A DNA stretch of 64,000 nucleotides from Glutamicibacter halophytocola (GTDB taxonomy: Bacteria > Actinomycetota > Actinomycetes > Actinomycetales > Micrococcaceae), in assembly GCF_001302565.1 (NCBI RefSeq), contig NZ_CP012750.1:1798001-1862000 (forward strand). Reading direction: 5' to 3'. The notes under the pieces were generated by a model, which made no database searches, had not been told where the DNA came from, and saw only the letters and a program-made list of their open reading frames with translations. Position 1 is the stretch's first letter. Every line of letters begins with the position of its first letter. Made by a program: the position numbers and the translations under genes. Shown in pieces: positions 15,324 through 23,144 of this stretch.

Positions 15324-16660
15324 TGGCAGACAAGTACATGGAACTCGTGAACACCGGGGCGACAAAGAAGCTGGCGAAGCTCTTGGGCTTGCCCAGGCCA
15401 CCACGCTTGCGCCGCTACACTCCAGATAGCCCGCTGCTGCCGGGGCCAGTTCTTGTGCTCGGTGCATCGGCACGAGCCCAGGAACTCAGCGACATCCTGG
15501 TTTCTTGGGGGCTGGATGTCCGCCGGCATGATGCAGGCGAGGCCAAACTCGGTGGCATCCTGCTGCTGCTTGAAGAGCTGGATCATCCGCAGTCGCTCTC
15601 GCCAATCATGCTCAGTGCTGGTCGCGCCCTGCGCCAACTGCTCCCTGGCGCGCGCGTTGTTTCCATATCGCGTCCAGCCACGGCAGAAGACGACCCGGCT
15701 CTGGCTGCAGTACGCCAGGGAATCGACGGAGCGATCCGTTCCCTTGGACGCGAAATGCGCGGTGGCTCCACCACCAATGGCATCGTGCTCGAAGAGTCGA
15801 CTTCCGCGGTCAGCCCCAGTGCCTTGGCAGCCCTGCGTTTCTTTTTCTCCGGTCGCAGTGCCTATATCGACGGCCAGTTCCTGACGGTGCGCAACGACGA
15901 CGGCGCACTGCCAGATGATTTCGGCCGGCCATTGGCGGGCAAGGTCGCAGTGGTCACGGGTGCAGCTCGGGGCATTGGCGCAGCTATCGCCCGCACCTTG
16001 GCCCGCGACGGCGCGCAGGTAGTCGTCGTAGACATGCCGCAAGCTGGCGACTCATTGGCAAAGGTGGCCAATACCATCGGAGCGACGACTCTCCAGCTGG
16101 ATGTTACCGCGCCAAATGCGGCCCAACAGATCATGGATCATGCCATCGGTCGCCACGGCTCGCTGGACATCGTGGTTCATAACGCCGGGATCACCCGCGA
16201 CAAGTTGCTGGCCAACATGGACGCAGGCCGCTGGGATTCCGTCATTGCCGTGAACATTGCCTCCCAATTGCGCATGAACGAGGCCTTCCTGGCAGCAAAG
16301 CTGCCGAACCTGCGTGTCGTGTCGCTGGCCTCCACCTCTGGCATTGCAGGCAATCGCGGCCAGACAAACTACGCTGCGTCCAAGGGCGGCGTGATCGGCA
16401 TGGTGCGCTCAAGCGCCAAGCTGTTTGCCGAAAATGGCGGATCAATCGCGGCCGTTGCTCCAGGGTTCATTGAAACCGACATGACGGCAAAGATTCCTGT
16501 CGGCACTCGCACTGTGGCGCGCTTGGTCCTTCCGTCACTGATGCAGGGCGGTTTGCCAGAAGACGTAGCCGAAGCTATCAGCTTCCTCGGCTCGGACGCG
16601 GCCGCCGGTCTTAACGGGCAAGTGCTCCGCGTGTGCGGACAATCGCTGGTTGGTGCCTGA
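15323..16660 (+). CDS. High-molecular-weight 3-oxoacyl-CoA/ACP reductase, FabG4-like
   Basis: A 445-residue short-chain dehydrogenase with an extra N-terminal flavodoxin-like region (residues 1-190) that sets apart HMwFabG proteins such as mycobacterial FabG4. The C-terminal catalytic Rossmann domain has VVTGAARGIGAAIA for cofactor, NAG in VVHNAGITRD, and Tyr350/Lys354 in NYAASKGG. It interconverts 3-ketoacyl and 3-hydroxyacyl-CoA with NAD(H). The position between thiolase and MaoC hydratase reproduces the mycobacterial fadA2-fabG4-htdX order. Confidence 0.9.
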   Translation: MADKYMELVNTGATKKLAKLLGLPRPPRLRRYTPDSPLLPGPVLVLGASARAQELSDILVSWGLDVRRHDAGEAKLGGILLLLEELDHPQSLSPIMLSAGRALRQLLPGARVVSISRPATAEDDPALAAVRQGIDGAIRSLGREMRGGSTTNGIVLEESTSAVSPSALAALRFFFSGRSAYIDGQFLTVRNDDGALPDDFGRPLAGKVAVVTGAARGIGAAIARTLARDGAQVVVVDMPQAGDSLAKVANTIGATTLQLDVTAPNAAQQIMDHAIGRHGSLDIVVHNAGITRDKLLANMDAGRWDSVIAVNIASQLRMNEAFLAAKLPNLRVVSLASTSGIAGNRGQTNYAASKGGVIGMVRSSAKLFAENGGSIAAVAPGFIETDMTAKIPVGTRTVARLVLPSLMQGGLPEDVAEAISFLGSDAAAGLNGQVLRVCGQSLVGA

Positions 16661-17521
16661 ATGGGCGCGCAGATCGTTTCCGAGATCCCTTCCATGGCCT
16701 CGGTTTTTGCCAAAGCCGCAAAAACTCTCGGACGCAAACCCAAGGATCCTGTGTTGCCGCAGACAGTACTGGTCTTCCAGGGCGCCCACGCTGACCCGGA
16801 GAAGCTCAACGAGTACCGCAGGGCAGTGGGAGCGCCGATGAACGCCGTGCTGCCCAGCCTTTATGTACATTCCTTGGCATTCCCATTGGCCATGTCCCTG
16901 ATGCTGCATGATGACTTCCCATTGCCACTTCTGGGCATGATTCACTTGAGCAATCACGTCGATGTCGCCGCGCCCCTGGGCGAGGGTGAAGCCTTCGATG
17001 TCGAGGTGCACAGCGAAAATCTGCGTGCCCACTCAAAAGGGGCAATGTGTGATCTGGTAATCCGGATCGTAGCCGACGGCAAAGATCGAATGCTCCTGCG
17101 CAGTACCTTCCTTGCCAAAGGCGTAAAACTGTCCGGCGAGAAGCCAAGGAGCAGTGAGCGCACTGCCTTTGACATGCCGGTTCGTACTGCCCACTGGAAA
17201 CTTGACGCTGGCACTGGCCGGCGGTGGGCGAAAGTCGCCGGTGACTACAACCCGATCCATTTGTCGGCGTTGAGCGCCAAAGTTCTGGGGATGCCCGGAG
17301 CCATTGCACACGGTATCTACATGGCAGCACGAGCGCTGGCCGGTATTGAACCCGGCCGGGGGTCCTACTCATGGAACATCGAGTTCAAGACCCCAGTAGT
17401 TCTACCGGCCGCCGTTGATTTGGCCTTTGAGCCAACTGCTCATGGCTACCGAGTGAACGCGTGGCACGCGCGCAAGGGCAAGCCGCATTTCGAGTTGGAA
17501 CTCTCTGCCGCCGGTTCCTAA
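16661..17521 (+). CDS. MaoC-like double-hotdog (R)-hydroxyacyl dehydratase, HtdX-like
   Basis: A 286-residue double hotdog protein. The C-terminal half carries the hydratase-2 motif with Asp195 and His200 in VAGDYNPIHLSALSAKVLGM, followed by AIAHGIYM. It reversibly hydrates trans-2-enoyl-CoA to (R)-3-hydroxyacyl-CoA. The ATG follows the reductase stop codon with no gap, so the two are coupled. It corresponds to M. tuberculosis htdX in position and architecture. A terminator follows 10 bp after the stop. Confidence 0.88.
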   Translation: MGAQIVSEIPSMASVFAKAAKTLGRKPKDPVLPQTVLVFQGAHADPEKLNEYRRAVGAPMNAVLPSLYVHSLAFPLAMSLMLHDDFPLPLLGMIHLSNHVDVAAPLGEGEAFDVEVHSENLRAHSKGAMCDLVIRIVADGKDRMLLRSTFLAKGVKLSGEKPRSSERTAFDMPVRTAHWKLDAGTGRRWAKVAGDYNPIHLSALSAKVLGMPGAIAHGIYMAARALAGIEPGRGSYSWNIEFKTPVVLPAAVDLAFEPTAHGYRVNAWHARKGKPHFELELSAAGS

Positions 17522-17531
17522 TCGGCACGCT

Positions 17532-17565
17532 TCTGGTCTTCAATCAGCAACGATTGAAGACCAGA
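17532..17565. terminator. Terminator between htdX-like gene and mshA
   Basis: A 14-bp stem (17532-17545 with 17552-17565, core CTGGTCTTCAATC) with a 6-nt loop, between convergent stop codons. Confidence 0.82.
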
Positions 17566-17573
17566 GCGTTTAA

Positions 17574-18764
17574 TCAGATTTGAACTTCAGACTGGGCAAT
17601 TCGGTAACTGGCCAGCGTCGCCACTGCGGCACGCTCCCAGGTGAATAGCCCAGAATGTTCAAGGGCGCCATGACCGGCTGTTGTCACCGCATCAGGATTC
17701 TGGGCCAGCTCAACAAGTTTCTGGGCCCACAGGGAAGGGTCCGCTTCAGGCATAAGCCAACCCGATTTTCCGTCGTCCACCGCATAGGCGAGCCCGCCAA
17801 CGGCATTGGCCAAGACCGGTGTCCCGCAAGCTTGTGCTTCGGCGGCCACCAGCCCAAAGGTTTCGGAAAGCGACGGAACCGCGACAATATCCGCATTGGC
17901 AAAAACCAGAGCCAGTTTGGACGGTTCCAAGGGATCATAGAATCGCACAACATCGCTCAGGTTCTGTTCGCTGGCAATTGATTTCAAATCGTAGTCCGCG
18001 GACCCAGAAGATGCGCCAAAAAGCGATGCGGTGATCCGCAAATCGGGATGGCTGCGGCGTGCCGCGCCCATGGCATTAAGTAATAAGTGCGCGCCCTTGA
18101 GCGGTTGCATGCGGCCCGCGTAGACCAGGTGCAAGTCATCTTCGCCCAGCGGGCGGCGCAGCTTGTCCTGATCAGGGTGGAAAATCCGGTGATTGACCCC
18201 GGGCAGCACCACGTCCAATTTGGTGGATTCGACCTGGTAGAAGCGCGCGAGCTGCTTGGCTTCAACCGGCGTGTTGGCAATGATACGGGCACATTGAAAC
18301 AGCAATTGTTTCTCGGCCTGTTTACGATTGCCCGGCTCGGGGATGCCCGACTCATGTTCTTTCGCCGATGCCGAGGTGTGCATCGAAACGAGCAGCGGAA
18401 CGGACCAAAGCTCTGCGAGTTCGAGTCCAGCCATTCCCGAGAGCCAATAATGGGCGTGAATTATATCGAACTTCAGCCCCTGAAGATGTGCGGATACTGC
18501 AAGGACAGCGGGGTCAATGATTTCTGGAAGCTGTTCCTTGGACAATGATTGATTTGCAGCCACCTGAACTTCGTGCATCCAAACGCCTTCGCCAACCTGA
18601 AGCGATTGGGATTCAGCCGCGGTGCGAGTAATCATGTGCACTTCATGGCCCAGGGCGCCCAGCGCAAAGGACAAGTTCTGGATGTAGACATTCATGCCGC
18701 CGGCATCACCTGAACCCGGTTGCTGCATGGGCGAAGTGTGCAGGGAAAGCATGGCAATGCGCAT
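17574..18764 (-). CDS. mshA: D-inositol-3-phosphate glycosyltransferase MshA
   Basis: A 396-residue GT4/GT-B enzyme. The start SLHTSPMQQPGSGDAGGMNV is diagnostic of MshA, with HAHYWLSGMAGL, the LVYAGRMQPLKGAHLL phosphate-binding loop and the PSLSETFGLVAAEAQACGTP nucleotide-sugar block. It joins UDP-GlcNAc to 1D-myo-inositol-3-phosphate, the first step of mycothiol synthesis. ATG 18764 has GGAG 8 nt upstream. It appears monocistronic or co-transcribed with the upstream iminopeptidase. mshC lies 11 kb away in this window. Confidence 0.95.
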   Translation of the reverse strand: MRIAMLSLHTSPMQQPGSGDAGGMNVYIQNLSFALGALGHEVHMITRTAAESQSLQVGEGVWMHEVQVAANQSLSKEQLPEIIDPAVLAVSAHLQGLKFDIIHAHYWLSGMAGLELAELWSVPLLVSMHTSASAKEHESGIPEPGNRKQAEKQLLFQCARIIANTPVEAKQLARFYQVESTKLDVVLPGVNHRIFHPDQDKLRRPLGEDDLHLVYAGRMQPLKGAHLLLNAMGAARRSHPDLRITASLFGASSGSADYDLKSIASEQNLSDVVRFYDPLEPSKLALVFANADIVAVPSLSETFGLVAAEAQACGTPVLANAVGGLAYAVDDGKSGWLMPEADPSLWAQKLVELAQNPDAVTTAGHGALEHSGLFTWERAAVATLASYRIAQSEVQI

Positions 18765-18830
18765 GTTGATGGCTCCAGGAATATTCGGGGGAGACGGGCT
18801 GCTGTGGCTGAATGCCCAGAGTTGATGCTA

Positions 18831-19808
18831 TCAAGAAGCGAGGTCCAGCATTTTCAAGTTTGCTGCTGTCCAGTGCTCCACCATTGATGCCCCGCCGTGT
18901 GCATCCCCTTCACAGATCTGCAGCTCAGAACCTGGCCATGACCGATGTAGTTTCCAAGCAGTTGCCGCAGGACTGGAAACGTCGTTCCTTCCATGGATGA
19001 ATATTGCCGGAAGATGATTGATGAGCTCGACCTGGTCCAGAATCGGCGGCTGGCAGAATCCGGAGTGAGACCAGAAATGCGTGGTTAGGCGGGTCATGGC
19101 GTGGCGGAATTGTTTCTCCTTCCAGCGTGGATCGCGAAGGACCCGTTCGCTGCCGAGAGAAATATGGGTATCTTCCCAAAGCGCCCATTCGATCGATGCG
19201 GCATCTCGAAGATCGGAAACAGGGGAGGAATGCATCTGGGCGTAGGCCTCGACCAAAGACATTCGACCTGATTCATAACCAGGGATGTGCGTCCGGGCAA
19301 ATTTTGACAACCGGTCCCAAGCTTCGGGAAAGAAGGCCCCGACTGTTTCAGTTATCCACTGGACTTCTTCGCGACTTGTCGTCGTGACGGCAAAGAGAAC
19401 GAGGCCGAGCACCCTGCTTGGGTGAGCTTGGGCGTACGCCAGCGCCAATGTTGACCCCCAGGACACTCCATTCAAAATCCACTTGTCGATTCCTCGATCG
19501 ATTCTCAAGGCCTCGATATCCTCGATCAGTTTCTGGGTCGTGAATTGATCTGCAGGGATATTGAGATCGGCAGCCGATGGTGTCGAGCGCCCGCAACCGC
19601 GTTGCTCGAACCCGATAAGGCGGGTGCGAGCCAGATCCCAGCGATGCCGGTAACCTGAATTCCCCAGGGTCCCACCGGGGCCGCCATGAAGATGCAAGGC
19701 CGGGACGCCTTGGGGATGGCCTGATTCCTCCCAGAACAGGCGATGCCCATCACTGACGGGAAGAAATCCATGCTCGCCGGGGCTATTGAGGTGACCTGTG
19801 GAATCCAT
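18831..19808 (-). CDS. pip: Proline iminopeptidase, alpha/beta-hydrolase family S33
   Basis: A 325-residue alpha/beta-hydrolase. The oxyanion motif LHLHGGPGGTLGNSGY and FEQRGCGRSTP are the signatures of prolyl aminopeptidase. The nucleophile is Ser116 in GVSWGS, the acid is probably the Asp of HGRNDVSSP, and the histidine lies in GDAHGG. It releases N-terminal proline from peptides in the cytosol. It sits upstream of mshA on the same strand, with about 66 bp between them. No unusual feature. Confidence 0.88.
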   Translation of the reverse strand: MDSTGHLNSPGEHGFLPVSDGHRLFWEESGHPQGVPALHLHGGPGGTLGNSGYRHRWDLARTRLIGFEQRGCGRSTPSAADLNIPADQFTTQKLIEDIEALRIDRGIDKWILNGVSWGSTLALAYAQAHPSRVLGLVLFAVTTTSREEVQWITETVGAFFPEAWDRLSKFARTHIPGYESGRMSLVEAYAQMHSSPVSDLRDAASIEWALWEDTHISLGSERVLRDPRWKEKQFRHAMTRLTTHFWSHSGFCQPPILDQVELINHLPAIFIHGRNDVSSPAATAWKLHRSWPGSELQICEGDAHGGASMVEHWTAANLKMLDLAS

Positions 19809-19868
19809 AGCTGAACCTTATGCGAGGAAGAGCGAAGCGAAGGGCATCTGCGTCGAGCGCATAAAAAG

Positions 19869-19902
19869 AAATTCCCGGTTGACCTAAGTCAACCGGGAAT
19901 TT
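19869..19902 (-). terminator. Terminator of tRNA-Leu
   Basis: A perfect 15-bp stem (19869-19883 with 19888-19902) with a CTAA loop, followed on the minus strand by a run of five T. A textbook intrinsic terminator directly downstream of the tRNA. Confidence 0.92.
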
Positions 19903-19908
19903 CACCTG

Positions 19909-19992
19909 TGCGCGAAAGGGGACTTGAACCCCTACCCTCTTGCGAGGACTAGCACCTCAAGCTAGCGCGTCTACCTATTCCGCCACCCGCGC
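19909..19992 (-). tRNA. tRNA-Leu(GAG)
   Basis: The minus strand folds as a class II tRNA. The acceptor GCGCGGG pairs with TTCGCGC (two G-U pairs). The D-arm is GGCGGAATAGGTAGACGC, the anticodon stem is CTAGC/GCTAG with loop TTGAGGT (anticodon GAG, codons CUC/CUU), a long variable arm carries CCTC/GAGG, and the T-loop is GTTCAAGTC. CCA is not encoded. A promoter-like pair and an intrinsic terminator flank it. Confidence 0.95.
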
Positions 19993-20036
19993 AGGTTACT
20001 CGTTGTTCGCGTTGTTATCGCTGGCAACGAAGTAAA

Positions 20037-20066
20037 ACTTTACCATCCCTTTCGAGTGAATTCCAA
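20037..20066 (-). promoter_or_regulatory. Probable promoter of tRNA-Leu
   Basis: On the minus strand, TTGGAA (20066-20061) and TAAAGT (20042-20037) are separated by 18 bp and lie about 45 bp upstream of the mature 5' end. A reasonable housekeeping-sigma promoter. Confidence 0.5.
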
Positions 20067-20222
20067 TCGGGCGGTTCTCGGCCCCTATGCCGAAAAACTC
20101 CCGTAATTTCGCGGTAAATTCAGGGTTGAGTAGTGATTTAAGGGAAAAAATCCCTCGATCAGTGGCAAGGGTCACATGAAACTTGTGTGATTGTCCTAGT
20201 GAAGCACAGGTTTAGCCGGCAC

Positions 20223-20870
20223 TCATGGTTGATTTTCGCTGCCAATCCTTCGGATGAATTCTTCTGCGCCAAGTACCTCATTGAAGATTTGCCCCGTGGG
20301 TTCCAGCGCTATGCCGGCGGCCAAATCGGGAAGCTGAACCGGGGTGAAACCCAATTGGCGAACCAATGACGCGACCAATGCGGCATCTTGGGGACTGTCA
20401 GTCGCGATTCCCAAGGCGCGCCGGGCCGCGGATTTGGAGGCTCGATCCGCATCGAGATCCCAGTGGCTGATGTGGTTCAAGGCCTTGGCCACGCGGGATT
20501 GGCTGAAGTGTTCAGCGAGCGCCTCTGAACTTGAAAGGCCTCGATCAATTGCACTTAGCAGCCAGTGCGGCAGCGGTTCGTCGTTCCAACGGTTTGTTGC
20601 GTCGATCAGCAGTGAACCGGCAAGCGATTCGCTGTCGATGTCATCCAAGTCTTCCTGCGGAACCATGAGGGCTACTAGCTGTACGTCTTTGGCGATGTCG
20701 GTGGCGTCCACGGCGGTGGCCTGTGGCGCATACTGCGCCACATGATATTTCATGAGCCGCGCTGGCCTGGAGCCTGCAATCTTCACGTGAATGCCACTGG
20801 AGGCTGCCGCTCTAGCCAACGCGGTTCCGGCGCGGCCTGCCCCGAGAATGCCGATTTTGTCGATGCTCAT
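20223..20870 (-). CDS. NAD(P)-binding oxidoreductase, F420-dependent NADP reductase-like fold
   Basis: A 215-residue protein starting with the Rossmann motif KIGILGAGRAGTALARAAASSG and continuing with IKIAGSRPARL-like and LVALMVPQEDLDDID strands, as in the short NADP oxidoreductases related to F420-dependent NADP reductase. The LLIDATNRW segment matches the family's DATNP-type loop. The mid-region SQSRVAKALNHISHWDL is usual for the family. Whether it uses F420 cannot be told. It is preceded by a terminator-like hairpin after the Nramp gene, so it may have its own promoter at 20871-20887 or rely on read-through. Confidence 0.78.
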   Translation of the reverse strand: MSIDKIGILGAGRAGTALARAAASSGIHVKIAGSRPARLMKYHVAQYAPQATAVDATDIAKDVQLVALMVPQEDLDDIDSESLAGSLLIDATNRWNDEPLPHWLLSAIDRGLSSSEALAEHFSQSRVAKALNHISHWDLDADRASKSAARRALGIATDSPQDAALVASLVRQLGFTPVQLPDLAAGIALEPTGQIFNEVLGAEEFIRRIGSENQP

Positions 20871-20887
20871 GAAACCAGCTTAAACGC

Positions 20888-20934
20888 CGAGGCCGCCGCC
20901 ATCTGCGCAAACTGCACAGATGCCGGCGGCCTCG
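20888..20934 (-). terminator. Terminator after Nramp-like gene
   Basis: An 18-bp GC-rich stem with one mismatch (20888-20905 with 20917-20934), just after the stop of the minus-strand Nramp gene. It extends to within 18 bp of the next start codon on the same strand. Confidence 0.7.
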
Positions 20935-20951
20935 AATCAACTAGCCAAGTT

Positions 20952-22235
20952 CTATCCGGCCCATAGGGGGGAGAGAGCCTTGTAGAGCTGCTGTAGGCCA
21001 AGAATGATGAAGAGGATTGCGGTAATGGCCAGGGCAGTGTTGGTGTGCCAGCGGTTGGCCCACTGCTTCGGGATTCGCTTGCCGTTGAGCAGGCCCAGCA
21101 AGGTGACTGCAAGGAACGGCATGAACAGCGCTCCAAGCACTCCATAGGCCAGGATCAGCGCGATTGGCTTGTCCAGCAAGAACAGAACCATTGGCGGGAA
21201 GGTCAGCCACAGGACATAGAACTTGAAGTATTTGCCACCGGTCATGGTGTCCGGGTGATTTGCTGGGCGCTTGCGCATGTGGCCCCAGAAGTCTGCGAAC
21301 ATCAGCGAAACACCGTTCCATACGCCGATGATCGAGGAGAAGGAAGCTGCCCAGAAGCCGATCAGGAAGCCGTTGCCGACCACCACGCCGTATTCCGCCT
21401 TGAGCACATCGCCCAGTTCCAGCAGTCCCTTGTCGCCACCGGAGATGGACACGCCGGCGGCACGGACTACCTCGGCGCCGACGATCAGCATGGCGATCAC
21501 GAAGATGCCGGTCATGACGTAGGCCATGGAATTATCGATGCGCATAACCCGCATCCACTTGGGGGTGTACCAGCCCTTTTCGCGCAGCCAGTAGCCGTAG
21601 GCTGCCAGGGTGATGGTGCCGCCCACGCCGCCCGCCAAGGCCAGGGTGTAGATCACGCCGCCCTTGGGGATCATCGGGATCAGGCCCTTGAGCATTTCTG
21701 GGACATTGGGCACTGCGATCACTGCCAGGCCCACCACGGTGATGAACATGATGCCCACCAGCACCGCAGTGACCTTTTCGAAGAAGTGGTAGCGGCCAAA
21801 CCAGACCATGACAAAGCCCAAAAGGCCCATGATGATGGCCCAGATCTTCAGGTCCACGCCAGGGATCAATGCTGCCAGGGGCAATGCCGCTGAACTCATT
21901 GCCGTCGCACCGTAGACGAAGCCCCAGATGATGATGTAGGGGCCAAAGTACCAAGTGGTCCACTTGCCCAGGGACTTCCAGCCTTCGAAGATCGTCTGGC
22001 CTGTGGCCAGGGTATAGCGGCCGGCGCCTTCAACGAGGACGATTTTCAGGATGACGCCCAAGATGACTGCCCAGAGCAGGGCATAGCCATATTGGCTGCC
22101 GGCTACGAGGGTTGCCACCATATCTGCGGCGCCAACGCCTGTAGCGGCGACAACCAATCCGGGGCCGATAATTTTCCAGCGCGGTGGCCCGCCGGACTCT
22201 AGGCCGGCATCGGGCGCCTGGGTGCTTTCACTCAT
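20952..22235 (-). CDS. Nramp-family (SLC11-like) transporter with atypical metal-site motifs
   Basis: A 427-residue protein with about 11 hydrophobic segments in the LeuT/Nramp order. Classic Nramp proteins bind metal through DPGN in segment 1 and MPH in segment 6. Here segment 1 reads GPGLVVAATGVGAADMVATL and the segment 6 region reads LAGGVGGTITLAAYGYW, so both motifs are missing. Such divergent members include Mg2+ transporters (NRMT) and others of unknown substrate. The gene diverges from a two-component system, with inverted repeats in the shared upstream region. Membrane-located. The substrate is unknown and Mn2+/Fe2+ should not be assumed. Confidence 0.82.
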   Translation of the reverse strand: MSESTQAPDAGLESGGPPRWKIIGPGLVVAATGVGAADMVATLVAGSQYGYALLWAVILGVILKIVLVEGAGRYTLATGQTIFEGWKSLGKWTTWYFGPYIIIWGFVYGATAMSSAALPLAALIPGVDLKIWAIIMGLLGFVMVWFGRYHFFEKVTAVLVGIMFITVVGLAVIAVPNVPEMLKGLIPMIPKGGVIYTLALAGGVGGTITLAAYGYWLREKGWYTPKWMRVMRIDNSMAYVMTGIFVIAMLIVGAEVVRAAGVSISGGDKGLLELGDVLKAEYGVVVGNGFLIGFWAASFSSIIGVWNGVSLMFADFWGHMRKRPANHPDTMTGGKYFKFYVLWLTFPPMVLFLLDKPIALILAYGVLGALFMPFLAVTLLGLLNGKRIPKQWANRWHTNTALAITAILFIILGLQQLYKALSPLWAG

Positions 22236-22310
22236 GAGTCATTCCTTTGTCACAGTGCGGTTCGCTGCGGTCTTCATCGTCGGTGATGAGGGCCACAAGC
22301 GTGCGAGATC

Positions 22311-22372
22311 GTAATCAATATTGGTAGTGATTCAGATTACTTGCAATTTGAGTTGAAAGTACTAACACTTTC
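22311..22372. promoter_or_regulatory. Inverted repeats in Nramp / two-component divergent region
   Basis: Two inverted repeats lie in the 240-bp gap: GTAATC at 22311-22316 with GATTAC at 22335-22340, and GAAAGT at 22355-22360 with ACTTTC at 22367-22372. They are candidate operators for the Nramp gene or the response-regulator operon. Confidence 0.35.
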
Positions 22373-22475
22373 TTAGGACAACGAGCCGGCGCCAACGCTT
22401 GGTGTCTGGAAAATTGCTAGAATTGCCTAGTTATCGCGGGCCGGGCGCCCAAATTCAATCACCAAGGATGGTGTT

Positions 22476-23144
22476 GTGCGGCTTTTGATCGTCGAGGACG
22501 ACCAGGCAGTTGCCGATGCGCTTATTGATGCTGTTAGCGCTGCTGGCCACGAGGCCTCGCAGGCTGGCAGGGGATCCGATGCCTTGCTGCGCCACCATGA
22601 CGCCGAGTTGATCTTGTTGGATCTTGGCCTGCCGGACATGGACGGGTTGGAAGTCCTTCGCAAGCTCAGGCAAGTGAGCGACGTGCCAGTGATCATCCTG
22701 AGCGCCAGGAATGATGAGCGCAGCGTGGTTCGTGGTCTGCGCCAAGGCGCTGACGACTATCTGGTGAAGCCCATCGGGCTCACCGTCTTGCTGGCTAGGA
22801 TTGATGCAGTAGCACGCCGGTCCAACGTGAACACCGGGGCAGACAGAAACCAGATCAGCGCCGGATCCCTGGTGATTAATCTGGATAAGCATGAAGCGGT
22901 CCTGGCGGGCAGGGATCTTGCCCTGACCGCCAAGGAATTCGAACTGCTCACTTTGCTTGCCCGGCATGCAGGATCCGTGGTGACCCGTGAACAGATCCTC
23001 GATCAGCTATGGGGCGATGCTTTCCTTGCAGTGTCCCGTTCGCTCGACGTGCACCTGACCGGGCTTCGCTCGAAGCTTGCCCGCTCTGGGATGATCGTCA
23101 ACGTTCGCGGTGTCGGCTATCGCCTTGAGGCTCCGTCGTCGTGA
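22476..23144 (+). CDS. OmpR-family response regulator of a TctD-like system
   Basis: A 222-residue response regulator. The receiver domain (1-115) has acidic pocket residues in LIVEDDQAV, phospho-acceptor Asp49 in LLDLGLPDMDG, and the switch lysine in DYLVKPIG. A C-terminal winged helix (about 130-220) includes LTAKEFELLTLLARH and VRGVGYRL. The start is GTG 22476. The stop overlaps the kinase start by 4 nt. It probably regulates tricarboxylate-like or organic-acid uptake genes, judging from the TAXI lipoprotein in the same operon, but no transporter lies nearby. Confidence 0.92.
   Translation: MRLLIVEDDQAVADALIDAVSAAGHEASQAGRGSDALLRHHDAELILLDLGLPDMDGLEVLRKLRQVSDVPVIILSARNDERSVVRGLRQGADDYLVKPIGLTVLLARIDAVARRSNVNTGADRNQISAGSLVINLDKHEAVLAGRDLALTAKEFELLTLLARHAGSVVTREQILDQLWGDAFLAVSRSLDVHLTGLRSKLARSGMIVNVRGVGYRLEAPSS

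Noticed and set aside
21045..21893. A 282-codon plus-strand frame opposite the Nramp gene
   Set aside because: Rich in His and Asp because it is the complement of membrane-protein codons; no domain seen.
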